From an uncultured bacterium (GTDB taxonomy: Bacteria > Patescibacteriota > Microgenomatia > UBA8517): a DNA stretch of 36,011 bases. Below the pieces are notes generated by a model. It had not been told where the DNA came from, did no database searches, and was given only the letters and a program-made list of their open reading frames with translations. This document shows, in pieces, positions 16,436 through 24,013 of this stretch. The stretch is from assembly GCA_937928235.1 (NCBI GenBank), contig CALEZE010000008.1:1-36011 (forward strand), written 5' to 3'. Position 1 is the stretch's first letter. Every line of letters begins with the position of its first letter. The translations under genes and the position numbers were made by a program.

Positions 16436-18014
16436 CGTTGTGTACTAATTTAAACAGGGTAATACCTGCAACTTCCCACTCCTCATCAATCTTACTCCAT
16501 CCAAAGTTGGCTATTTCGGCTTTGGGGTTACTTGTCGGCTGACACTTGTCTTTCGGGAGTTCGCAAATCACAAAAAGCTGCTCTGTTATTGTCTCGTCTG
16601 CCCTTTGTGCATCAATACCCACAATCGGGGCTCCATCCTTTTCCAAAAAGTACCAATATGCACCTTCATAATTTCTTTCCGCAATAACTGCAATATTAAA
16701 AGGTTCGCCGCCCGCCTCTTTGGTAATTTTTTCTGCCACCTCAATACTTCTTTGCATTTGTCTGTTTGGCGGCTCAAGTAGCGGGTTTTGTTTCAAGTTA
16801 AAAATGAAAAGCGCTGCCAAAACCAACCACACCACCATCTTTCCGGACTTACGCAAATTTTGCATTGCTCCATCAGCAAAACCTCCAATTAGCAAAAAAG
16901 GTGCAGCAAACATAAATCCATAATAGTGGTCGTATACTTGTTGTTTATATAACCCCAAACCAACAAGGCCTGTGGCAATCCAAAGCAATATTATCGTGTA
17001 ACCTGACACCTCGTTTTCTTTCAGCCTGTACCTGTTTAAAAGAAAGAAAAGTGAGGGTATTGATAAAACTGCCAGAACCCAACCTCCAACCTTTTCATCC
17101 CTTGCTCCAACCAACCTGGTTGACACCTCCTCGGCTATCTCTGGAAGTTTGGGTAAAGCATTCCAGGGTCTAGCTGAAACAGTTGTCTGCCTTTTTACAA
17201 AGAAATCGCGCATTGCAGAGAAGTTTCTCCAACCATGACGGGCATCAAAGATCACCAGCGGAGACATCATTAGGGCAAATAGACCAGCTGAAACCAGCGT
17301 GTACTTTATGAACCGAGGTCTAAAAGTTTCTGATTTCTTGTTTTTTATGTAAGTTATGAGCCAGTAAAACCCAAGGAGCGGTGCGAGAAGAAGCCCTAAG
17401 TAATGCGACTGCAGTGTCGCGGCAAAAGAGATTACTGCAACGATAAGCCATTTTAGTTCATTCTTGTGCCACATTCTCCAAATAGCATACACACTCAAAA
17501 GTGCAAAAAAGGGCATGATGTTGGGGTTCCAAGAAGACCGGGAATAAACAATAACTGTGGGAGAGACAGCAAAAAGTGCCGAAGCCACAACGGCTGCCAC
17601 TTTCCCAAACCATTCTCTAGCAACGAACCAAACAAAAAACACAGTTGCGACACCCAAAAGGGCAATAAAAATTGCAGGGCCCGCCGGTGAATAGTTCGCG
17701 AAATACAAGGCAGGAGCTATTAAATAGTAGTACAAAGGCCCAAGATACATGTTTCCAATGGAAGTCCCTGGACCAACCAGTATTGGGTCAAAATTAACAA
17801 GGAGTCTCCTTACGACAATAACATCCCTTCCCTCATCTCCAAGAAATGTCAAATACTCATCAATCCTGAATAACCTTAAAAATGCTGCCAAAAGCAAGAT
17901 GGCGACAAGAATTAAAAACTCCCGAGGGTTTGCCTTAACCCAAACTACAATTTTGTTAGCCCAAAAACGCTCTTTTAAGGTTTCCTTATAATTTTTTAGT
18001 TTCTTTTTGCTCAT
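16425..18014 (-). CDS. GT39-like membrane glycosyltransferase
   Basis: 529 residues. A basic N terminus and one helix lead to the acidic catalytic loop FLGDEGRDVIVV (D60, E61, D64), then LGPLYYYLIAPALYFANY, about ten further helices and an extracytoplasmic tail from about 410. The tail ends IDEEWEVAGITLFKL, which helped identify the cut-off tail of the paralogue at 14029. The ATG overlaps the stop of the polyprenyl-phosphate sugar synthase-like gene as ATGA, so donor-making and transferring enzymes are probably made together. The acceptor is unknown. Confidence 0.85.
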   Translation of the reverse strand: MSKKKLKNYKETLKERFWANKIVVWVKANPREFLILVAILLLAAFLRLFRIDEYLTFLGDEGRDVIVVRRLLVNFDPILVGPGTSIGNMYLGPLYYYLIAPALYFANYSPAGPAIFIALLGVATVFFVWFVAREWFGKVAAVVASALFAVSPTVIVYSRSSWNPNIMPFFALLSVYAIWRMWHKNELKWLIVAVISFAATLQSHYLGLLLAPLLGFYWLITYIKNKKSETFRPRFIKYTLVSAGLFALMMSPLVIFDARHGWRNFSAMRDFFVKRQTTVSARPWNALPKLPEIAEEVSTRLVGARDEKVGGWVLAVLSIPSLFFLLNRYRLKENEVSGYTIILLWIATGLVGLGLYKQQVYDHYYGFMFAAPFLLIGGFADGAMQNLRKSGKMVVWLVLAALFIFNLKQNPLLEPPNRQMQRSIEVAEKITKEAGGEPFNIAVIAERNYEGAYWYFLEKDGAPIVGIDAQRADETITEQLFVICELPKDKCQPTSNPKAEIANFGWSKIDEEWEVAGITLFKLVHNDEL

Positions 18015-18736
18015 TTCAAATTATTCCAAGGTCTTGTGTTCAAAAGTCTGAAAAGCCCCTCTATATCGCCCCATGCTGTCTTTGCTACCTTTACAGTAGA
18101 TGCAGGGTCGTCTCGCCACACAATTGGCACCTCTTCAATTTTAAACCCAGCTTTGTCTGCGATAATCAAAAGTTCCGAATCAAAAAACCAACCATCGTCT
18201 TTTACTTCTGGCAAGAGTTTGTCGGCAGCCTTTTTTGTTATCGCTTTAAAACCACACTGCGCATCTCGAAAACTTGTCCAGAAAAGTGACCTAAAAAGAA
18301 AACTGTAGCCCCTAGACATTATCTCTCTTAGAATGGTCCTTCCGTAAACCTTCGCACCAGGTGCCAACCTTGAACCAATTGCAATGTCTGACCCATTCTC
18401 TAACTCCTCAATAAGTTTTGGGAAATATTTCAAATCGCTCGACAAATCAACATCCATGTAGGCCAGGTATTTCGCTTTTGCCTTCTTCCAGGCACGCTTT
18501 AGCGCCCTGCCTCGCCCTTTTTTGGCTAATCTAATATAACTAATATTTTTACTGCGAGACAATTTTTTCCCAATTGAAGGAGTTTTGTCTGTCGAGGCAT
18601 TGTCCAAAATCACTATCTCCCAATCATAGTTTGACATGTTTTTTTTCAAAAATTCCCTTACTTTTGGAACATTTACGGGTAGGTCCGCTTCTTCGTTGTA
18701 AACGGGTATTACAACGGCCAATCCTGCTTTTGTCAT
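18011..18736 (-). CDS. Polyprenyl-phosphate sugar synthase-like GT2 (ALG5/DPM1 type), first gene of the big operon
   Basis: 241 residues from the ATG at 18736; a TTG six bases upstream is possible but the promoter spacing favours the ATG. Motifs are VVIPVYNEEADL near the N terminus, ILDNASTDKT, the DxD region YMDVDLSSD, IGSRLAPGAKV and DAQCGFKAI. No membrane helices are seen. It should load a sugar onto a polyprenyl phosphate at the cytoplasmic face for the GT39 partner just downstream. It opens a minus-strand run that continues to the left edge of the window, and is transcribed divergently from the PIG-V-like gene 47 bp away. Confidence 0.87.
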   Translation of the reverse strand: MTKAGLAVVIPVYNEEADLPVNVPKVREFLKKNMSNYDWEIVILDNASTDKTPSIGKKLSRSKNISYIRLAKKGRGRALKRAWKKAKAKYLAYMDVDLSSDLKYFPKLIEELENGSDIAIGSRLAPGAKVYGRTILREIMSRGYSFLFRSLFWTSFRDAQCGFKAITKKAADKLLPEVKDDGWFFDSELLIIADKAGFKIEEVPIVWRDDPASTVKVAKTAWGDIEGLFRLLNTRPWNNLK

Positions 18737-18742
18737 GCCCAA

Positions 18743-18748
18743 AGTCTA
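18743..18748 (-). promoter_or_regulatory. Extended -10 (TGC-TAGACT) of the glycan operon
   Basis: On the minus strand TGCTAGACT matches the extended -10 form TGnTAnnnT. It ends 6 nt before the ATG at 18736, predicting a leaderless mRNA. No good -35 is seen, as is common for extended -10 promoters. It faces the divergent promoter at 18771-18776. Confidence 0.45.
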
Positions 18749-18770
18749 GCACAAATCGGCTGAGCCATGG

Positions 18771-18776
18771 TAATAT
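18771..18776 (+). promoter_or_regulatory. Extended -10 (TGG-TAATAT) of the PIG-V-like gene
   Basis: TGGTAATAT at 18768-18776 is an extended -10. The ATG at 18784 follows 7 nt later, so the transcript should start at or near the start codon. No Shine-Dalgarno is present. Confidence 0.5.
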
Positions 18777-18783
18777 TTGGGCA

Positions 18784-19944
18784 ATGTCAAAAAGGTTTAG
18801 CGGGCTCGTGCCGATAATTCTACTGTCTTTGGTGCCGACACTTCTTATTTGGTTGCCATTTTTGTTGAGACTCGAGTCTTTTTGGACTATACCTCTGCCA
18901 ACAGCCGGAATGGCCACAATCGTTGCAAACTACGACGGACCGCTTTATTTGGTTGTTGCAAAAACTCTCTACAAGGCAGACCTTATTAAAAGCATGTTTC
19001 AGTTCACCCTACCAACCGAATACTACGCTGCACATTTCCCACTTTTTCCACTATTGATAAAACTATTCGCACCACTTTTCGGACATATATATTCCATGCT
19101 CCTTGTAAGCATCTCCTCTTCCGTTTTGGCGCTTTATTTCTTTTTCAAACTCGCTGCAGACACCGTCAACAAGAAAAGCGCACTGTGGCTCACAACCATC
19201 TTTGCTCTTCTTCCGGCTCGTTGGTTGATTGTTCGCTCAGTGGGTTCTGCCGAGCCTTTGTTTATCGCGAGCATTATTGCATCCATATACTTTTTTAGAA
19301 AAAAGCAATATGTTTTTGCTGGAATCTGGGGTGCACTAGCACAACTCACAAAATCCCCCGGTATTCTTTTGTTTGTTGCTTATGCAGCTGCCATAGTCTT
19401 TCCACATCTTAGGTACCTTGCAACCCATTCGTTTTCGGGGTGGGTTGAAAAACTGCAACTGAAAAAAGTTTACCCACTACTTCTTATACCCTTGGCGTTA
19501 ATACTGCTTTTTGCCTTTTATGGTTACGCCATGGGTGACTTCTTTGCTTACTTTAATTCGGGAGACAACAGGCATATTTTCTTCCCCCCATTTACAATAT
19601 TTAATTACTCAGCACCTTGGGTGGGTACTTTTTGGCTGGAGGAAATCCTTTTCGTTTACCTGATAGGCGCCCTGGGCATTGCAAAACTATTTGAGCAGAA
19701 AAAAGAAATAATGGCATGGTTTGCTGGAATATTTTTTGCTTCCATTCTTTTTGTCGCACACCGAGACATCTTGCGATATGCACTACCTGTGGTTCCCTTT
19801 TTGATTATCGCCTTCGCAGACACATTAAACAAAAAGGCATTCAAATATGTTTTTGCTCTCATCGTTATTCCGAGCTATCTTTTTGCTCTCACTTACATTT
19901 CTCAAAATGTGATGCCAATTTCTAATTGGACTCCATTCCTCTGA
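18784..19944 (+). CDS. PIG-V-like GT-C membrane glycosyltransferase
   Basis: 386 residues from the ATG at 18784 (MSKRFSGLVPIILLSL). The open frame runs further upstream, but that part is antisense to the divergent gene and the promoter sits directly before this ATG. Nine or ten membrane helices are visible. The first loop has NYDGPLYLVVAK with D51, then HFPLFPLLI at 84-92; this YDGxxY...FPLxPLLI order is the mark of PIG-V/GPI mannosyltransferase-2-like proteins, which use a polyprenyl-phosphate mannose donor in eukaryotes. The bacterial substrate is unknown. Unlike the neighbouring GT39 genes, it lacks a soluble tail. Confidence 0.78.
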   Translation: MSKRFSGLVPIILLSLVPTLLIWLPFLLRLESFWTIPLPTAGMATIVANYDGPLYLVVAKTLYKADLIKSMFQFTLPTEYYAAHFPLFPLLIKLFAPLFGHIYSMLLVSISSSVLALYFFFKLAADTVNKKSALWLTTIFALLPARWLIVRSVGSAEPLFIASIIASIYFFRKKQYVFAGIWGALAQLTKSPGILLFVAYAAAIVFPHLRYLATHSFSGWVEKLQLKKVYPLLLIPLALILLFAFYGYAMGDFFAYFNSGDNRHIFFPPFTIFNYSAPWVGTFWLEEILFVYLIGALGIAKLFEQKKEIMAWFAGIFFASILFVAHRDILRYALPVVPFLIIAFADTLNKKAFKYVFALIVIPSYLFALTYISQNVMPISNWTPFL

Positions 19945-19979
19945 GTAAAAATTGAGAGTGTTTGAGAGATTATTCTTCT

Positions 19980-19985
19980 TACAAT
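19980..19985 (+). promoter_or_regulatory. -10 box (TACAAT) before the DUF35 gene
   Basis: TACAAT ends 6 nt before a GTG at 19992. This supports that GTG over the longer TTG reading at 19962, and predicts a leaderless transcript. No -35 at good spacing is clear. Confidence 0.45.
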
Positions 19986-19991
19986 AGCCTT

Positions 19992-20420
19992 GTGTCAGCA
20001 GAACAAGATATTCCCAGAAACTGGAGGCTGAAAGCACAAAGATACAGAATGGTCGGTACGGCCTGTGAGGAAGGGCATAGACACTTTCCCCCGGTTGCTG
20101 TCTGTCGACATTGCAGCGGAGAAGCAAAAGCTCCCTACCAATTTAGTGGCAAGGGGGAAATTTACTCGTTTGCTACTGTTTTTGAGGGTCCAGCTGGTTT
20201 TAACGGAAAAACTCCATACCACCTCGCCACAATTAGGCTCGAAGAAGGTCCTTTAATCACTGCGCAGCTAACTGACTTTGGAAATAAGGAGCCTGAGATA
20301 GGCGCAGCTGTCGAAATGGTAACGAGAATGATAAAGGAAGTTGCTGGCGAGAGAAGTCTCTTTGTTTATGGATATAAATTTAGACCGCAGCTTCAGGCCG
20401 AGCCTGAGCAGCCAAAATAG
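19992..20420 (+). CDS. DUF35-type Zn-ribbon/OB-fold protein
   Basis: 142 residues from GTG at 19992; a TTG at 19962 would add ten. The family usually begins shortly before the YRxVG motif, which fits the GTG. The N-terminal rubredoxin-like zinc ribbon has C25-EEGH, then C38-RH-C41; one of the usual four cysteines is missing and H29 may replace it. The OB domain follows (GKGEIYSFATVFEGPAGF, GPLITAQL). In archaea such proteins link thiolase and HMG-CoA synthase and pass acetoacetyl-CoA; no thiolase is nearby, so the role here is open. The last 41 bp overlap the 3' end of the convergent HTH gene. Confidence 0.72.
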   Translation: MSAEQDIPRNWRLKAQRYRMVGTACEEGHRHFPPVAVCRHCSGEAKAPYQFSGKGEIYSFATVFEGPAGFNGKTPYHLATIRLEEGPLITAQLTDFGNKEPEIGAAVEMVTRMIKEVAGERSLFVYGYKFRPQLQAEPEQPK

Positions 20421-21306
20421 CTTCCTCAAGCTTACGGTTTATCCAAGACCTTCTGATGTGAATTTGATACCCTCTGTCTTCCTGTTTGGCATGCACCAAA
20501 TCTTGGTAGGTCTCAAACATCTCTTTCAGCCCGGCCCTGAAATTATGATTTGCACTAAACTTGCTGGCCTCATTTACTGGTAAAAACCTGTGCTTCTTTA
20601 ATCTGTGGCTTGTGAAATTCTTTAAATCTGAAAGGTGGCTTGGCAGACTAAGCACATACACGGCTACCCGGACATCAACAACATCGACATACATAAAGGG
20701 TTCGGGGTTCATTGGAATGACATTGTCTGGAAACTTTCTCTCTACGGTCTTCTCCATAAACACCTCTTGCTGAAGAAGCCGCCTTATTGAATCTTGCGGG
20801 TTTTCGTTTCTTTTTGAAAATCCCATTGGAACCGAAACCGCACCATATGGTTTGCCAAGCTCAACTCTGGGTGAAGTATCCAAGCCGATCATTATCTCGT
20901 TGGGATTGCCTTCAGAATAAATCATGACAGCAGTTCCCACTCGTCTCAAGTCTCTTTCTTCAAGTGCTTCTTTGGCATTCTTTTTGATATCTTTGTAAGT
21001 TCGGTGCAAGCTTGCAACTGCGTGGGTAAAACTGCTTGGCATCTTTTTGTATAAAGTCTCAAGCGGAACTTGTTTTTCTGCCAAACTCACAAAGAATCCT
21101 ATTAGTTCTGATAAAGGCTTGTTTGGACCTGCGGCTTTAACAATACCCCACTCGTCAATAAGCCTGTGAATACTCGCCTGAGACATTGGTATATCGTAGT
21201 TGTTTGCTTTAAGAAGTTCGTCTACGGAGCCATACTTAAGATATTCTGAAACCACACTTTTGCAAATCTCTAATTCGTATTCTGGTAGATTAGCCATTTC
21301 TTTCAT
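20380..21306 (-). CDS. HTH protein with a degenerate Nudix-like domain
   Basis: 308 residues. The first 60 look helical with a helix-turn-helix pattern (SVDELLKANNYDIPMSQASI), as in transposase-like or response-type HTH domains. From about 120 the fold reads like Nudix: GTAVMIYSEGNPNEIMIGL, then a box-like stretch at 162-183. Against GX5EX7REUXEEXGU it keeps G162, E168, R176 and E181 but loses the first Glu of REUXEE (L177), the next Glu (Q180) and the Gly (F183). I infer a ligand-sensing regulator, as with NrtR, rather than an active hydrolase. A 9-bp perfect inverted repeat lies directly before the ATG. An alternative ATG is at 21297. Confidence 0.6.
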   Translation of the reverse strand: MKEMANLPEYELEICKSVVSEYLKYGSVDELLKANNYDIPMSQASIHRLIDEWGIVKAAGPNKPLSELIGFFVSLAEKQVPLETLYKKMPSSFTHAVASLHRTYKDIKKNAKEALEERDLRRVGTAVMIYSEGNPNEIMIGLDTSPRVELGKPYGAVSVPMGFSKRNENPQDSIRRLLQQEVFMEKTVERKFPDNVIPMNPEPFMYVDVVDVRVAVYVLSLPSHLSDLKNFTSHRLKKHRFLPVNEASKFSANHNFRAGLKEMFETYQDLVHAKQEDRGYQIHIRRSWINRKLEEAILAAQARPEAAV

Positions 21307-21348
21307 CGGACTAAATGTTGCACCTTCATAAACTACAATTTTAGTCCG
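21307..21348. repeat. Inverted repeat (9 bp arms, 24 bp spacer) before the HTH-Nudix gene
   Basis: CGGACTAAA at 21307-21315 and its exact reverse complement TTTAGTCCG at 21340-21348. One arm touches the ATG at 21306. It could be an operator for the HTH protein itself or, if transcribed, a hairpin holding the start codon. I did not see another copy in the window. Confidence 0.6.
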
Positions 21349-21385
21349 TAAAAACTCTCAAAAACTTTCAAATCTCATCCTGGAT

Positions 21386-22540
21386 TTATTTTTTTCTACT
21401 GAAGATTTTGGGTAACTTCCAGGTCTTCCAGATTACAACATTAGCCATGATGTAGTTGTATGGAAAAACTATGAAGAGCACTATAACTGCCAAAACCAAA
21501 TAATCGTACTCCGCCCCGAAAATCCTAACACCAAGTGGTCCAAGAATAGACTGTATTATCAAGGCTCCGGCAGAAGTTAAGTTGAACTGGAAGAACTTAT
21601 TTATATGCGCTTTGACACCCGAGATTTTCTCGGCCTTAAAAGTCCAAATATTGTTGAAAATGTAGTTGTTGGCAATTGCAAGCTCAGTTGCAAAGAGCCA
21701 AGTTAAAACCTCGGCAAGCCCGATCCCTCTAAAAATTCTAATAAAGGCAAAGTTAACCAAAAAACCAGCAAAGCCAACTATTCCGAACTTAATTATCTTA
21801 ATCTTGTCCATAATTCCTAAATATGTTGCCACTTTGTAACTTGCAATCATTTCCTTGAAGTTAAACTTACTTTTTTCCTCTGTTCGGGGACGAAACTCAA
21901 GAGGAACTTCTACCGTTTTTTTTGAAAGCTTTAGTGTTCTGTAAAAAAGATCCATCTTGTAAGCAAAGCGTTTAAGTTCCATCAAACTTTCAAGTTTTAT
22001 CTTTTCAAGTACTCCCTTTACTCTAGTTAGTCTGAAACCCGTAGTAACATCGTGAATCTTAAAATTAAGCCAAACAAGACGGATATATAAGTTGCCAAAA
22101 TAGCTTACAAATTTGCGAGTGAATGCCCATTCTTCGGGAACTGATCCTCCATCAACATACCTGCTTCCAACAACATAATCCGCTCCGTCCAGGTACGCCT
22201 CTATCATCGGTTTAACAAATCTAGGGGGGTGTTGTCCATCCGCATCCATTTCCATAACGGCATCAGCGTTTAGTTTTTTGATTGCGTGGTTAATACCTGC
22301 GACATACGCCCAACCAAGACCAGACTTGCTGCCCTGTTGAATTATGTGCACTTTGGAGTTGGTTTTTGCCGCTTTTTCGACAATTTCGGTTGTGCCATCT
22401 GTGGAATTATTGTCCACCACAAGAAGTTCGACATCGACACCTTTTATGTCAGGGAAGACTTCCTTCGTCAAAGTCCCGACCATCTTTTCGATGTTTTTTG
22501 CCTCATTCCAAGCAGGCATTACTATTACGACTTTGTCCAT
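21386..22540 (-). CDS. DPM1-like GT2 fused to a GtrA-like membrane domain
   Basis: 384 residues. Residues 1-235 form a polyprenol-phosphate mannosyl/glucosyl synthase: VIVMPAWNEAKNI, VDNNSTDGT, the DxD site MDADGQHPP, VGSRYVDGGSVPEEW and DVTTGFRL. Residues about 245-375 contain four hydrophobic segments beginning KFGIVGFAGFLVNFAFI, with NNYIFNNIWTF, the GtrA/DPMS_TM signature. GtrA-type domains are thought to flip or hold the polyprenyl-phosphate sugar, so the fusion may both make and translocate the donor used by the GT-C enzymes. It probably shares a transcript with the DedA-like gene 67 bp upstream. Confidence 0.9.
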   Translation of the reverse strand: MDKVVIVMPAWNEAKNIEKMVGTLTKEVFPDIKGVDVELLVVDNNSTDGTTEIVEKAAKTNSKVHIIQQGSKSGLGWAYVAGINHAIKKLNADAVMEMDADGQHPPRFVKPMIEAYLDGADYVVGSRYVDGGSVPEEWAFTRKFVSYFGNLYIRLVWLNFKIHDVTTGFRLTRVKGVLEKIKLESLMELKRFAYKMDLFYRTLKLSKKTVEVPLEFRPRTEEKSKFNFKEMIASYKVATYLGIMDKIKIIKFGIVGFAGFLVNFAFIRIFRGIGLAEVLTWLFATELAIANNYIFNNIWTFKAEKISGVKAHINKFFQFNLTSAGALIIQSILGPLGVRIFGAEYDYLVLAVIVLFIVFPYNYIMANVVIWKTWKLPKIFSRKK

Positions 22541-22607
22541 CTTTTTAAAGAAAAGGTGTTTCTACGCCTTTAGATTATCGTATCAGAGTAAATGCCAAAA
22601 ACCTAGC

Positions 22608-23315
22608 CTAAATCGAGGTTTTCACTTTTTTGTTTCGAAGTTTTCTGTGTTCTAGAAAAAAAGTTACAAGAATCCATAAAAAAATAAATACCAACAAAAA
22701 AGTGGGCTCTTCGAGGCCTGCTCTGGCTGGCTCTGCAAATTCATACAAAAGTCGGCCAAAAACATACCCATACAGCGTCATAAATAGGGGGACATAAATA
22801 AGTTTTTTGAGATTACCGTTTTCAAGTCCTTCGTTAAAAAAGTAGAAAGCCAGTAAGTTTGGGTGGAGCATGGAAACAAACAATCCTCTTGAAAACATTT
22901 CGGATTCTTTTAAAATTTCTTCTTTTTCCGGAAAATTCTTCGAAGCTATGTAACGCCCCAGGAAAAAGTTGATGATCGCAGTCACGGTCAGTGTCAAGGC
23001 GACCACAAAACTAATTGTGATTAGAGAGGAAAAACCGCCGTCAGAAAAAAACACTGCCAAAGCGATAATTAATGAGCCTTGAAAATAAAGACCTAGATAG
23101 GCTATGCGCTCTAGGGCAGTTGCAATGGCCAGACCTAAATAACCATAGTTGTTGTACAAACCCTCCAGAAAATTGAGTATTTCGCGGGGTTCAGGAATAA
23201 TTTCGTACTTCCAAAGAAATATTGTCACCAGATAAAAACCAAGCGCTGAGAGTGGGAGAACTGGTATGGGCTCTAGCAACTCAAGCTTCTTTTTTAGTTT
23301 TTTAGAAAGAATCAT
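22608..23315 (-). CDS. DedA/VTT-like membrane protein
   Basis: 235 residues with five or six hydrophobic segments. The stretch NNYGYLGLAIATALERIAYL followed by GLYFQGSLIIALAVFF resembles the DedA pattern GxxGLxxxxxLE...PG, and an amphipathic segment with FSRGLFVSMLHPNLLAFYF matches the second half in position. The conserved GDxxxYxxG and FxRFxPxxR motifs are weak or altered, so this is a divergent member at best. Some DedA proteins recycle undecaprenyl phosphate, a job that would suit this locus; that is inference. The ATG at 23315 is 8 nt from a TATACT box shared with trmD. Confidence 0.55.
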   Translation of the reverse strand: MILSKKLKKKLELLEPIPVLPLSALGFYLVTIFLWKYEIIPEPREILNFLEGLYNNYGYLGLAIATALERIAYLGLYFQGSLIIALAVFFSDGGFSSLITISFVVALTLTVTAIINFFLGRYIASKNFPEKEEILKESEMFSRGLFVSMLHPNLLAFYFFNEGLENGNLKKLIYVPLFMTLYGYVFGRLLYEFAEPARAGLEEPTFLLVFIFLWILVTFFLEHRKLRNKKVKTSI

Positions 23316-23323
23316 CCTGAACC

Positions 23324-23331
23324 AGTATAAT
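23324..23331. promoter_or_regulatory. Shared, overlapping -10 boxes of two divergent leaderless genes
   Basis: The near-palindrome AGTATAAT gives TATAAT on the plus strand (23326-23331), 6 nt before the trmD ATG at 23338, and TATACT on the minus strand (rc of 23324-23329), 8 nt before the ATG at 23315. Only 22 bp separate the two start codons. TAGAAA at 23303-23308 is a weak plus-strand -35. Confidence 0.6.
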
Positions 23332-23337
23332 ACAGCT

Positions 23338-23988
23338 ATGCGGATTGATATACTTACCCTTTTTCCAGAAATGTTTCAGGGTCCATTTGAAGAGTCCATT
23401 GTAAAACGCGCTCAGGAAAAAGATCTTGTGCAAATTAATTTACACAACATACGCAAATGGGCAGCAGACAAACACGGTACGGTTGATAACAAACCTTATG
23501 GTGGTGGACCTGGCATGGTGTTGAGAGTAGATGTCATAGACAGTGCGTTAAAAGAAATTAAATCCGAAAAGGCCAAAACCGTACTTCTTACACCCCAAGG
23601 TAAAACCTATTCACAAAAAGTTGCTCAAAACTACTCAACACTCAAACACTTAATACTGATTGCAGGCCACTACGAAGGGTTTGATGAAAGAATCAGGGAA
23701 CATTTGGTGGACGGGGAAGTTTCCATCGGAGACTTTGTTTTAACGGGCGGAGAGCTCCCCGCCATGATGGTCGTTGATTCTGTTGTCCGTCTTTTGCCAG
23801 GAGTTTTAGGAGACAAAGATTCTCTCAAAGACGAAACTCACTCCAAACCCGGATTAAAAAAATACCCAGTCTACACAAGGCCTGAAAGTTATAATGACTG
23901 GGAAGTACCAGAAGTTTTACTTTCTGGAGATCATAAAAAAATCTTAGCTTGGCAGCAGGCAAAGCTTAAGAAATCTAGTAAAATATAA
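23338..23988 (+). CDS. trmD: tRNA (guanine-N1)-methyltransferase TrmD
   Basis: 216 residues from the ATG at 23338, which sits 6 nt after a perfect TATAAT; the upstream open frame has no support. TrmD makes m1G37 in tRNAs with GNN anticodons to prevent +1 frameshifts. The start MRIDILTLFPEMF, the AdoMet trefoil-knot loops (TPQGK, AGHYEGFDERI, SIGDFVLTGGELPA) and the C-terminal YTRPESYNDWEVPEVLLSGDH are all diagnostic. The length is a little short of the usual 230-250 because the C-terminal helical domain is trimmed. The usual ribosomal neighbours (rpsP, rimM, rplS) are absent. Confidence 0.97.
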   Translation: MRIDILTLFPEMFQGPFEESIVKRAQEKDLVQINLHNIRKWAADKHGTVDNKPYGGGPGMVLRVDVIDSALKEIKSEKAKTVLLTPQGKTYSQKVAQNYSTLKHLILIAGHYEGFDERIREHLVDGEVSIGDFVLTGGELPAMMVVDSVVRLLPGVLGDKDSLKDETHSKPGLKKYPVYTRPESYNDWEVPEVLLSGDHKKILAWQQAKLKKSSKI

Positions 23989-24007
23989 TTGCAAGGAAAG
24001 GGGGTGA
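23984..24007 (+). promoter_or_regulatory. Promoter -10 (TATAAT) and strong Shine-Dalgarno of the DUF3096 gene
   Basis: TATAAT at 23984-23989 overlaps the trmD stop codon. AAGGGGGTGA at 23998-24007 matches the anti-SD complement almost fully and ends 6 nt before the TTG at 24014. Together they mark a small gene with its own start signals, unlike the SD-less genes around it. Confidence 0.6.
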
Positions 24008-24013
24008 GATATT

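Noticed and set aside
22541..22607. Promoter (GATAAT at 22574-22579) before the GT2-GtrA gene
   Set aside because: No -35 at proper spacing, and the gene is most simply transcribed with the DedA-like gene upstream.
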